Source of the DNA: Hofstenia miamia
Taxonomy: Eukaryota; Xenacoelomorpha; Acoela
Assembly: GCA_004352715.1 (NCBI GenBank)
Contig: SCFE01000055.1
Coordinates: 527,646 to 591,645, forward strand
Direction of reading: 5' to 3'
Length of the DNA: 64,000 bases
Shown here: piece after piece, positions 40,111 through 51,175 of the stretch
Layout: each line of letters begins with the position of its first letter
Position numbering within the stretch: position 1 is the stretch's first letter
Made by a program: the position numbers and the translations under genes
The notes under the pieces: model-generated
The model's database searches: none
What the model was told of the DNA's origin: nothing
Seen by the model: the letters and a program-made list of their open reading frames with translations, nothing else

Positions 40111-42588
40111 TTTTCGATGTGAGCCTGTAATTTGATAAGATTAGTAAGATAATTTCCTAAATTTGAAGAGTGTGATCTTCCATGTCCAAATTTTGTGTAT
40201 GTTAAATTTTAAACAAACAGAACTTCACTTTAACAATCTTACTCCGAAACAGCTGAAGTGTAACAGAGGCTGGCCAAGCAATTAATTCAATTGATGATGG
40301 TCATATGGTTAATGTGAAGGATTCCCTTCGAATTTAAATTAAGGGGGTATAATGAGCGTTATAATAGCAGACGAAAATTTGCGTTTTAAGGATGTTGGAA
40401 AATTTGCTGCAGTACTTAGCAAGTTCATATAAAAAATTTTGTTCACAGCAATGCCTGGCGTTTTTGCAATTATTGAAGCATATTTTTTATGTATGGCTAA
40501 ACCTGATTATGAAGTATTAACTTTTAAATATAGAACCTATTATAAGACCTCAATGAAATACAGTTGATTTTAAATTCTCTAAACCCATATTATAAGTTTG
40601 GCTTTTTATAGCAGAACATTTGAACTGTTCTCTTCAAAATAACATAAAATTATTGAAGATTGGTCATTAAATATGAATTTATTTGATAATTAAAGCCTAG
40701 TTATTTTAAACTTTCAGAATCCAATACAATGCATTAATTGAATAGACTTAATTTTAATCCTGAAAAAGTTACCAAACCATAAACTCCAATGCAACTCCTT
40801 AAGGAGAGAAACTGATTTTTTTTCTAAATGCAGTTGCAATATAAAAATTCTTAAAAAACTTGAAAAAACTTGAAAGATCCTTAAAGTTTAAGTTGGTAAC
40901 AGTTCCATTGGTTGCCATAAATACGTTAAACACTTTCTTTTAAATTTGAAATCGTAACTTATTCGGGATTATGAACTCTATATTCAACTCCTAAAAATTC
41001 TTTAAAAAATATAGTCACAATTATGCAAAATTCATCTAAGTTGTAAAGCTATTTTTTGAGAAAAACAATAAAAATATTCTCCAATTGAAATCTATGGGTA
41101 ATTGTCTTATTTGTTTTATTCATATGATATTAGAATCATTTCGTTATTGCATAATAATCAACCTAAAAAATTTAGACTAAATTCTTGATTTACCCCATTT
41201 TTGCTTTACCATGACAATATGTTTAACTAAAACTCATAAAAACAAAAAGAAATCACCCCTACGACAAATAGAGTAAGTAATAATTTGTCATAATTATAAG
41301 TTAGTAGATCAATGACATTAAAACCATATATTTCTAAAAAATATAATATTTGCGATACATTTGATTTCATCAGAAAATTTGAAGTTGATCAAAATTTTGA
41401 TGAAACTATGATCGTAATATTTCATGTAGTATATTCCACTAAATAAAACACTATCTATCATATAAAATAAATATTTGACCAGCAGCAATCATTGATATTC
41501 AATAAAAAATGGTTGATCATTAAACTCTTAAAATATTAATGAACTTAGCAGGCTGTAACACTGATTTTTCTTTCAACAATAAACTATGCAAGCAAATGTG
41601 AATGTTGTATTATGGATTCGTCAATACTAGGGAGGCTCATGTCATCTTTGCGATCGATATGTTTGAATGAAAACTTTTAGAAAAACCAAGAGCTAAGCGA
41701 TTATTTCATGGCAACTTTTTCATAATTATCTTGCTTTACTTCAAATTATAAACTTAACGAATGATCAATATAATTCACAACACTTTTCAAAATAAAAGCG
41801 AATAATAATCAACTAAATTTCTTAGACATTTGCATACCAAGAATAAGTTCCCGCTTAATTAAATCATTAATTCAAGAAACAACTAACACACATTTATTAT
41901 TCATACTGCCGTTCAAAATATAAGTATTCAGCAATTCTCAACATCCTTCAAAGAGAGTTTAGAATCTCTTCAGCATACCAAGAAGCAATAAAGGACATTG
42001 TAAATTTTTTATCAAAAACGTTTAAACGCATAAATTAATCAGGAAAGCAATCCCATGTCATTCAAAATTGAAAATTTATTGAAAAAAATTAAAGAAAATT
42101 AATTTTTTATTAATTATTTATTGAAATTTTATAGATTATCAAGTTTTATTGAAAAAAATTGATTTTCGATTAAAGAAAATTAATAAAATTTCCATTTTTA
42201 AAACATCAATAGTTTTAGTGAAAATTTGCCAAGAAAATTGGTAAAAAATTCATTTTTTATCAAACGACTATTTTTCAATTTGAATTTGAAATTGTTGAAA
42301 AAATTAAATATTTTGTAATAAAAAGATAAAAATCAAATTTTCGAATAATTTAAAGTAAATATAGTCATTTTTGAGTAACTTGCTAATTATATTATATTAC
42401 GAAATAATATGCTGTAAGATTAATTTTTTCATCACTGCTTTGATAATGTCGATCTTATTTACTTTTCATCATTAATTGGTAACACATTATTATTTTAGAG
42501 TTAATTAATAATCACAATTAAATTGTTCACTGAATGTTCCAGCGATTACAGAAAATTTTGTTTTTGCAGATTTGAGACCTTGTTGCTT
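40111..42588. other. AT-rich non-coding stretch
   Basis: May contain the last decayed bases of the gypsy-like element to about 40430. From 42060 to 42340 it is very A/T-rich with repeated TTGAAAAAAATT-like phrases. No gene is supported. Confidence 0.4.
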
Positions 42589-43302
42589 ATTTATATATAG
42601 TCATTCAATGCCTGAAATATTATTCATTACAAGTCTATAAAATGTATTAACAGTACATAGTGTAATTATGTGTTGTTCAAATCATTGCATTTGAACAGAT
42701 AATATGAAATATAAAACTTTGCATGAAAAGATAAAAGATTAATGTCATTTAATTGTTAGAAATTTATCAAAGTTTTATTGATTTTTTATTAATATTTTAC
42801 CAATGTTTTATAGAAAAACTATTAAATTACTTTGCAAAAACTTGCATAAAAAATCAATAAAAAATTAATTTTTTTAATAAATTTTACACTTTTAATCAAC
42901 ATGGGATACTTAGAAGTCTAAAATATCAAAAAAATTATATACATGTATATATATATATATATATAAATATATGTATAAAAATAGAAAATCAAAACCTAAT
43001 ACATAATATAAGAATAACCTTTACAAGTGAAAAGACCAAAAATTGAATAAAGAACAAAGATTATTTTTCACCATGTGTTGAAGCCGTCTGTAGTATGCAC
43101 ATACAGTTGGGATAAATGCAATATTTCAAAACAATAGAAAACTTCTATACATTGTGGAGTACTTATAAAAGCAGAAATATATCAACACATGCATGAAGCA
43201 ATAGAAAAATATTTATCATAATAACTCAACATCAATACTAAAATTTAGCAGAACAACTTAATAAAACTATAACACTAATGAACAAGCAAATTAACAATGA
43301 AT
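42589..43302 (+). repeat. 0.71 kb direct repeat, copy 1 (includes promoter and first codons of the membrane ORF)
   Basis: 714 bases recur at 44048-44758 (711 bases). By eye there are about ten substitutions, all in the first roughly 240 bases, one T-run indel and one 2-base TA indel. The last roughly 340 bases, with the TATA box and start codon, look identical. The copies diverge right after codon 8 of the ORF. The second copy begins one base after a single N. Confidence 0.95.
43164..43171 (+). promoter_or_regulatory. TATA box upstream of the membrane-protein ORF
   Basis: TATAAAAG, 107 bases upstream of the ATG at 43278. A start about 30 bases downstream would leave a 5' UTR of about 75-80 bases. 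The same box is at 44620-44627 in the second repeat copy. Confidence 0.4.
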
Positions 43303-44042
43303 TTTGCTTTACATCGCTTCATTCCCTGATCTACTCTGCATTCCTAGCACCCCTGCAGATATATATTGTGAATGATTTACACTTCATTAAAGGCAATCCA
43401 CTCTACATGCATCGGGAGTACATGTTTTGGCTAGAGGCTTTATTCTCTTGGCATTTGCAACAATCATGTGTAAATATTTCTCTTTTTGCCTACGAACGCC
43501 ATAATTTATTGCATTCACAGGTACTTTCAAATTCGCATTTTAGTAAAGTCGTTGCCAAAATTTACATCAGCATGATAGTCAATGCTGCCACATCGCTCTG
43601 GTACAGCAATCAACTGACTAAAAATATTCTCCTTGCATATACTGTTGCACAATGGATGCTGTCCGTTACAACAATTGTGTTGTGTTTTTTTCAATTCTAC
43701 ACAATTTTCAAAGTTAAGAAGTGCTTGCAACAAAATCTGCGATGCTTTTGCGTTGTGACTGGAATCACAAAAAATGTTCAGATGCAAAAAGAAATTTCCA
43801 AGTTATGGATACTCTTTGGATCCAATTTGTTTCTTTCAACTGCAATTATGCTTAGATTCATGCTAACTGTATTTTTAATGATTTTTGCAAATTATGCTGT
43901 TGTTTTCAATGCTAAATGTGTCTTATTTGCAGTAAAAAACATTGTTTCTCACGAAATACTGATGATCTACTATTCTTTATATCCAATTTTGTTTATGTGT
44001 GGTGATAATTTTTTATGCAATTATAAATACACAGAAGAATAA
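43278..44042 (+). CDS. Multi-pass membrane protein, 7TM-receptor-like
   Basis: An unbroken 254-codon ORF with about six hydrophobic segments at roughly residues 11-31, 48-71, 88-108, 117-144, 175-205 and 222-246. The second segment ends in SLFAYERH (residues 68-75), which resembles the charged E/DR-type end of TM3 in G-protein-coupled receptors. The last has IYYSLYPILF, resembling the TM7 proline-aromatic phrase. Basic stretches (KVKKCLQQNLR at 145-155) suit cytoplasmic loops. This suggests a chemoreceptor-like 7TM protein lacking its first segment, possibly because an upstream exon is missing or another start is used. The family is inferred from topology, not identified. It is the only intact non-transposon-looking frame here. 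The first eight codons lie inside the direct repeat, and an N follows the stop by four bases. Confidence 0.55.
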   Translation: MNKQINNEFCFTSLHSLIYSAFLAPLQIYIVNDLHFIKGNPLYMHREYMFWLEALFSWHLQQSCVNISLFAYERHNLLHSQVLSNSHFSKVVAKIYISMIVNAATSLWYSNQLTKNILLAYTVAQWMLSVTTIVLCFFQFYTIFKVKKCLQQNLRCFCVVTGITKNVQMQKEISKLWILFGSNLFLSTAIMLRFMLTVFLMIFANYAVVFNAKCVLFAVKNIVSHEILMIYYSLYPILFMCGDNFLCNYKYTEE

Positions 44043-44043
44043 A
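44038..44043 (+). terminator. Candidate poly(A) signal overlapping the stop codon
   Basis: AATAAA overlaps the TAA stop at 44040-44042. The contig junction N at 44047 prevents judging the 3' UTR. Confidence 0.2.
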
Positions 44044-44047
44044 ATGN

Positions 44048-44758
44048 ATTTATATATAGTCATTCAATGCCTGAAATATTATTCATTACAAGTCTATAAA
44101 ATCTATTAGCAGTACATAGTGTAATTATGTGTTGTTCAAATCATTGCATTTGAAAAGTTAATTTGAAATGTAAAACTGTGCATGAAAAGATAAAAGCTTA
44201 ATGTCATTTAATTGTTAGAAATTTATCAAAGTTTTATTGATTTTTATTAATATTTTACCAATGTTTTAGAGAAAAACTATTAAATTACTTTGCAAAAACT
44301 TGCATAAAAAATCAATAAAAAATTAATTTTTTTAATAAATTTTACACTTTTAATCAACATGGGATACTTAGAAGTCTAAAATATCAAAAAAATTATATAC
44401 ATGTATATATATATATATATAAATATATGTATAAAAATAGAAAATCAAAACCTAATACATAATATAAGAATAACCTTTACAAGTGAAAAGACCAAAAATT
44501 GAATAAAGAACAAAGATTATTTTTCACCATGTGTTGAAGCCGTCTGTAGTATGCACATACAGTTGGGATAAATGCAATATTTCAAAACAATAGAAAACTT
44601 CTATACATTGTGGAGTACTTATAAAAGCAGAAATATATCAACACATGCATGAAGCAATAGAAAAATATTTATCATAATAACTCAACATCAATACTAAAAT
44701 TTAGCAGAACAACTTAATAAAACTATAACACTAATGAACAAGCAAATTAACAATGAAC
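44048..44758 (+). repeat. 0.71 kb direct repeat, copy 2
   Basis: Second copy of 42589-43302, starting immediately after the N at 44047. It carries the same TATA box (44620-44627) and the same ATG context. Confidence 0.95.
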
Positions 44759-44772
44759 TTTGTATATTGTAA
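44734..44772 (+). pseudogene. Truncated start of the membrane ORF in repeat copy 2
   Basis: The ATG at 44734 begins the same first eight residues (MNKQINNE). The sequence then departs from copy 1 and reaches TAA after 12 codons. Either a truncated paralogue or an allele/contig edge. Confidence 0.6.
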
Positions 44773-44870
44773 AATAAGACATTGTTTTGTGTAAGTATGC
44801 TGAATTCAATTCTAAAACTGATGAATCAGTGAAGCATTGCTTAACTATTCGGATATTTTGTATTTCTTAT

Positions 44871-44873
<3 letters not shown>

Positions 44874-44911
<38 letters not shown>
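44874..44911. repeat. (TA)n microsatellite
   Basis: Pure TA run of about 38 bases, a little over 100 bases beyond the end of direct repeat copy 2. Confidence 0.95.
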
Positions 44912-44915
<4 letters not shown>

Positions 44916-45072
44916 CCCTAAAATGGCGCTAAATACTATTTTTCAATAGTGCATACATAAAAATTTTTTTGAATAAATGCGTAGGATTTAATTTTCAATT
45001 ACTACATTAAATGATGTTGAAATATGCATACACTTAAAATATGTTCAGTAAATTGATCGTACTTTGTAGACT

Positions 45073-45330
45073 ATTTAATAGCATGTTCTTGGTTGCATTT
45101 TTTATGAATAGGGATTCAGCTAATTTGGTGTTCTTTGTTCTTAGCAATATTTCAAAATTTGCTTTGTTTACTTAGTGGCCATGCAAATATATTTCACGTT
45201 TTAAATGCCCTCTAAGTTTTTCTTTGATACTAGTTTCAAAATGTCGCTTGGTTTCTCCAATGTAAAAATGGTTACATTTTTCACATTGATACTTATAAAC
45301 AATGGCATAAAGGCAATAAAACTTTGTTCT
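45073..45330 (-). pseudogene. Penelope-like GIY-YIG endonuclease remnant
   Basis: Minus-strand reading gives AIVYKYQCEKCNHFYIGETK followed by RHFETSIKEKL. This is the GIY-YIG core, with VYK at the first motif, a CxxC pair and YIG-x-T-x-R. Then come KANFEILLRTKNTKLAES and LFIKNATKNMLLN, the usual end of the endonuclease. One in-frame stop interrupts it near 45172-45174. The CxxC spacer and YIG are better preserved than in the fragment at 108-293. No upstream reverse transcriptase is recognisable up to the TA tract at 46550. Penelope-like elements are known from many animals. Confidence 0.75.
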
Positions 45331-46549
45331 ACTCTTTATTTGGAATTCTCAATTTACAATTTAGACTTACGAAGTTATTCACTTGATTATTTGACTAAAT
45401 GAAAAGGTGCTATATTTTTAGCAGAAGACTAGATTGTACCAGTTCAATATTTGTCCATATTTTTACGGTATGCATTTCTATTTACGCTACCAGTTTTTGT
45501 TTGTATATATAGGTGTGATTTAATCATTTGTTTGTTCGCTTCAGTTTACTTTTAGTAAATTCATTTTACTATATTTTGACTTTTGTTTTATTTAAAATGT
45601 TGTGTTTCTAAATTCATACATGTAATTAAAGGGCGCCTAGATGTGGTACAGCTTGACTAGCACGTCCCTTTAACAGGCTAGGTATACGGTTAGGAGTTTT
45701 TGTAGAACTACATTTCCTTCGTTATTTAAAATGGGATATTTTTTCTTATAGTTGAATTCAAACCAATATTTAGACTTTATAAGGCCAATGATAATTTAAT
45801 CCATAAAAAATTTATCATTAAGGAAACATCAACTATTATTTGCTAAATAGAAACGTATATTGCTATTATATTATTGCTACTCAATTTCCGATTTTTAAAT
45901 TAGGCACCTAAAATGAATGTAAATAAGCAAAGTACGTTTGATCTGTTTACTTTTTCAGCGTTCACGCTTTTCCTTCTTTCGATGTAAAAATTCTTTGTCA
46001 CTTCTAACTGGATTTGCATAATATACTCACGAGTTGAATTTAATTCTATTAGTATTAAAAACTAATTAAGATAAGTCAAATATGGCGTCATAATGACATC
46101 GAAATTAGGAAATAGTAACCAATATTAACCTTTTACATACAGCCTCAAGGAGAAACGTTTTTATCTTTGCACATTTCCAATTAAAGTAGTCTTTTAATTT
46201 CTTCTTTGCTGCGACATGGTGATTAATAGGAGAGATTTGTAAAGCATAATTGCATATCTGATAAAAAATACACGGGATTCTTAAGAGATTTCAAGATGAC
46301 GATGAAAAACTATGCTAAGCTTAGATTTTTCAAGGATAGAAAAATAAAGCATTTTAATTTTATGCATTTGTAAATTTTATGCATTTATTTTTTTGCATAG
46401 CAGGACCTCAATATTTAAGTACCAACTTAGCACACCCACTACCTACTTTATTTTTGTAATTATGAGCTTGACGTTAGATTTTTTAAAAGAAAACCTATTT
46501 GTTTGCAAAGAAATCCATTTTTTGCTTTTAAAATTATCTTCGAGGCACA
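45331..46549. other. Non-coding stretch
   Basis: Upstream of the Penelope-like remnant in its own orientation. A phrase like FRIPNK may be linker remnant close to 45360. The rest shows nothing that I can support. Confidence 0.4.
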
Positions 46550-46551
46550 AG

Positions 46552-46582
<31 letters not shown>

Positions 46583-46608
46583 TATATGTATACATATATA
46601 TACATATT

Positions 46609-46672
<64 letters not shown>

Positions 46673-46710
46673 TGTATGTATAAATATATAAATATATATA
46701 TATATATATA
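46550..46710. repeat. Compound (TA)n microsatellite ending at a gap
   Basis: About 160 bases of TA with ATACACA and GTATACAT interruptions, running into the 1000 N gap at 46711-47710. Frames of YIYIY residues here are artefacts. Confidence 0.95.
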
Positions 46711-47710
46711 NNNNNNNNNNNNNNNNNNNNNNNNNNNNNNNNNNNNNNNNNNNNNNNNNNNNNNNNNNNNNNNNNNNNNNNNNNNNNNNNNNNNNNNNNN
46801 NNNNNNNNNNNNNNNNNNNNNNNNNNNNNNNNNNNNNNNNNNNNNNNNNNNNNNNNNNNNNNNNNNNNNNNNNNNNNNNNNNNNNNNNNNNNNNNNNNNN
46901 NNNNNNNNNNNNNNNNNNNNNNNNNNNNNNNNNNNNNNNNNNNNNNNNNNNNNNNNNNNNNNNNNNNNNNNNNNNNNNNNNNNNNNNNNNNNNNNNNNNN
47001 NNNNNNNNNNNNNNNNNNNNNNNNNNNNNNNNNNNNNNNNNNNNNNNNNNNNNNNNNNNNNNNNNNNNNNNNNNNNNNNNNNNNNNNNNNNNNNNNNNNN
47101 NNNNNNNNNNNNNNNNNNNNNNNNNNNNNNNNNNNNNNNNNNNNNNNNNNNNNNNNNNNNNNNNNNNNNNNNNNNNNNNNNNNNNNNNNNNNNNNNNNNN
47201 NNNNNNNNNNNNNNNNNNNNNNNNNNNNNNNNNNNNNNNNNNNNNNNNNNNNNNNNNNNNNNNNNNNNNNNNNNNNNNNNNNNNNNNNNNNNNNNNNNNN
47301 NNNNNNNNNNNNNNNNNNNNNNNNNNNNNNNNNNNNNNNNNNNNNNNNNNNNNNNNNNNNNNNNNNNNNNNNNNNNNNNNNNNNNNNNNNNNNNNNNNNN
47401 NNNNNNNNNNNNNNNNNNNNNNNNNNNNNNNNNNNNNNNNNNNNNNNNNNNNNNNNNNNNNNNNNNNNNNNNNNNNNNNNNNNNNNNNNNNNNNNNNNNN
47501 NNNNNNNNNNNNNNNNNNNNNNNNNNNNNNNNNNNNNNNNNNNNNNNNNNNNNNNNNNNNNNNNNNNNNNNNNNNNNNNNNNNNNNNNNNNNNNNNNNNN
47601 NNNNNNNNNNNNNNNNNNNNNNNNNNNNNNNNNNNNNNNNNNNNNNNNNNNNNNNNNNNNNNNNNNNNNNNNNNNNNNNNNNNNNNNNNNNNNNNNNNNN
47701 NNNNNNNNNN
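46711..47710. other. Assembly gap (exactly 1000 N)
   Basis: Separates the TA tract from the interior of a mariner-type transposase. The 5' half of that element should lie in the gap or is missing. Confidence 0.99.
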
Positions 47711-48405
47711 GGCAGCAAACAGAGAAGAGAGACTAACCTTTTGTAGAAACATCAGTCAACGCATTGAAGGATTACCCCGGTTTGTTGGCCTTGATTTTTT
47801 TAGTGATGAAGCACATTTCCACCTCAATGGACATGTTAATAGGCAGAATATGAGATTCTGGGCCCAAGCCCAACCTCATCAGCATGTCATTCGCCCTTTG
47901 AGTGTTGAAAAGGTTACTGTGTGGTGTGCTATTGGCCGCAGAGGAATCATTGGACCATACTTTTTTGAAGACGAGCGTGGTCGTTCAGTGACTGTCAACA
48001 CTGATCGTTATGTGGAAATGTTGAGGAGGAAATTCATTCCTGCTCTTAGGAGAAAGCAGGGAGTCAATATGAATAACGTCATTTACCAGCAAGATGGTGC
48101 GCCTCCACATTGCTCAAATGTTTTACTGGATTTCCTCAACAAGTACTTTCCTGGAGATAAACCCATGGCCTGCCTACTCTCCTAATCTTTCTCCCGCAGA
48201 CTACTTCCTATGGGGGTACCTGAAGGAGAGAGTGTACTACAACAACCCACAGACCATTGAAGCACTGAAGACCAACATCCGTCAGGAAATTCGAAGAATC
48301 CCTCTTGAGATGTGCGGCAATGTCATCACAAACTTCAATGTGTGTGTTGCAGCTGTAATCCACAGAAGAGTAGCCTGGATTGAACATGTCATCAATTATT
48401 GAACT
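47711..48405 (+). pseudogene. Mariner-type transposase, catalytic half, one frameshift
   Basis: Starts inside the protein with REERLTFCRNISQRIE, then FFSDEAHFHLNGHVNRQN with the first catalytic Asp codon at 47805-47807. KVTVWCAIGRRGIIGPYFFE follows, then YQQDGAPPHCS with the second Asp at 48093-48095. After that the frame shifts by one base near 48160-48168 (apparent extra A before TGGCC). It continues as AYSPNLSPADYFLWGYLKER with the third Asp at 48199-48201, and a C-terminal helix ending at TGA. Corrected for the shift, 34 residues separate the second and third Asp. That fits a D,D34D catalytic core of the Tc1/mariner superfamily, which cuts and pastes DNA at TA sites. The frameshift and the missing N terminus make it non-functional as assembled. 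Confidence 0.9.
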
Positions 48406-48527
48406 GTGTAGGAAACAAAAGACAAAGTGAAAAGACTTTGTTATCAAATTTTATTTTAATACTTTTGTTAAAAATCTGTAAAAAAATATCGAATAAACGT
48501 TTATTTTGAAAACTTGTGTATGATTAA

Positions 48528-48558
48528 AAGTGGTAACATTTTTTTGGCCGACCCTGTA
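48528..48558 (+). mobile_element. 3' terminal inverted repeat of the mariner-type element
   Basis: A 31-base end of the form AAGTGGTAACA...GACCCTGTA, closing on TA. It matches 56741-56771 at 30 of 31 bases. Confidence 0.85.
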
Positions 48559-49967
48559 AATACAATAATGTAGTCTATACATTTATGCTGCAAAACACGT
48601 CTTTCAAAATTCAAAATCCAGTAATGTTCAATAAGAGAATTATGTCCCCTATAAAAAAGAGCATAGTTGCTACAAAATTTGTACATAATGTTCAACCCTC
48701 AATTTATACCACTATCATAAGCGAATTTTCATCAAAACTTATATAACTAGTGGGCTTTTACTATCAGTATTTCTGAAAATTCATGCATACAAAATTTTAT
48801 TATACAGCAATATAATTAATGGATTCATTATACATTTGAAGATGTACACAAAGAAAATAGTCCATGTTCAATGTAATGTAATGCTTGCATCACATAATCA
48901 GATTTGGAGCCCTGTCAAAACTTATTTAATAGTGCGTAAGACAACTTTTGCTGGATAGATTTATCTAGAAAGCAGTCCTGATGCATCCTTGCTTATTTTC
49001 CTGTTTTAATTTCATAAGTAAAATAATCCTCAATTATTAAAACACAATTAAATAATTTCATTAAAACTTGTCTTCAAGAAATAAATGTCTCGCTGTAGAA
49101 AAAGGATGTAGATAATGGATTAAACAAACATGAAATACTTGTTAATCATCTTGCGTGGAATGCTAAATGAGCAAGTCAATGAGGTAAAAAACACTAATTG
49201 CTTTGCCGTTACATAATTGGCCATTAATGTGCTTATGCATTGAGAGTTGTTTCATTCATCAACCAGTCCTCACATTTTTATATGTAATTAAATTAACTAA
49301 GGCAGAATTTAGAGTACAAAAAAATTAACTTAGTAATCTGTTCTGATCAACCAAAACCATGGAGTCAGAAAATTTTCATTAAAAATACGATTGAAGTTAG
49401 AATGGAAAAAAATGTGGAATTTGCTTTTTAAAAACGTAGCTAATACTACAAAAAATACTTGAAGTTCAGGTCTTGAACACCAATTTTTTTAAATTGAAAA
49501 AAAATTATCTTCAAGATTTTGTATGTTGATAGAGTGAGGCTTAGGGGAAGGTGATACATATATTACACATATATTTGTTTTCACTTTATCTACCAACCAA
49601 GCATATGACCACATAGTAGAAAGTTTCATCGAATGCAGATACTCCTGGAGAGCATTCTTATTTGACACATACTACAAAGAAATTTTACGGAATTTTTAAT
49701 TGATGTAAATATACAAGATATTATATACTTTCTATACGACAGAATATCTTGAATTTAAAATTTTTGTAGTGATATTTCAATAAAGGTTTTTTAGAGATTA
49801 TTTGGCATTGCTTCATTGAAAATTCTGCATTATTAAAATCAAAAAGTCACAAACGCATTTGAAATATTAAGAATTGCATACCTGCGTTAACGACCATTAT
49901 CTCATTTAAAAATTTTCTAGACTAAATTCTACTTATGTAATGCTCATATTAAATTGTTTTATTGCAG

Positions 49968-50017
<50 letters not shown>

Positions 50018-50076
50018 TTTACATGTTGTTTAGTCAAATTGTACACCGAGATTTTAATTGTCTTACAATCAGGTTT
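48559..50076. other. Non-coding stretch with a (TA)n run
   Basis: A pure TA run lies at about 49970-50013, some 60 bases before the inner edge of the right arm. No gene is supported. Confidence 0.5.
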
Positions 50077-51125
50077 TAGCCATGTCGTGCTATGATTTTA
50101 AAGTGGCGCAATACAGGGAGGAAAGTGTTTCCAAGAGCAGAAAAGCATGTCAAATTTTACTAAAGCGCAAATTGCCCTCATAATAGAAAAATTCGTATTG
50201 CGCTTTAGAATTAGTTGAGTGGAAATATCAGTCATAAATAATCAGAAGAACGTGTAATAAAAATAATGAAGCCCATTTTCTCTTTTCCCTTTTCAAATGT
50301 GAAATATATTTACGGTAATTATTGCAAAATATACCTTCTCAGAAACTAAATTTTGCTGAATTGTCATACTTAATATTTTTAGAAGCCTTTTGCAAGATGT
50401 TTTAATCAAATATATTGCAAACACTAAAGAATATATTACTCAAAATGATCAAAATTATAATAATTTACGTTCCCAATTCATATAAATTTGATTTTAATCA
50501 AAATTACAAACGTTAATCTTACTAAGTAAAAATTTACACTTTTTAAGGTTTGACTATCACATATCATATTTCATTCTCCACCTAAGTTCTTTATGGAAGA
50601 AATCATTTTACTATTTTTCACACACGAATTCCAATGATTTTAATGAACCTAGTTCGAAAAATGCAGACATTTTGATTAAAATATAGCTGTTTTCTAAAAT
50701 ATTACGCCTTGGCAAACACGTATAAATTTAGTGATTCCCTCCTTGCCTGCATTATTTTCTGAACTACTTTGATATGAAAGCTGAATTTTTAAAATTTGAA
50801 ATATCTGTGCAGCAATAAACTAATAAATCAGTATCATGCTGTAGACGAGATTTCGGTGACCAAAATCCAACATGTTTGATAGTAAAATGTATTTAAATTT
50901 TGCAAAATTATCGTATGAAATAAGTCATTGGAAGCCCAGAGCAGCATGGTTGCAATTTGTGATCAGATTCTAAATGTGAACTATACCGGAAGCGAACACA
51001 ATTAATAAAATTCAAATAATAGCATATGCCTTCAAGGACTTGCTTCTATTACCTATACTTTCTTTCCTCTAACCTACATTCTTTCAAGTTATATTTTTCA
51101 CACAATTTTATTGGATTATATAAAA

Positions 51126-51175
<50 letters not shown>

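Noticed and set aside
46393-47752. Long reading frames made of YIYIY residues and unknown residues, and similar ones at 29830-31024 and 55315-56684
   Set aside because: They are translations of TA microsatellites and N gaps, not genes.
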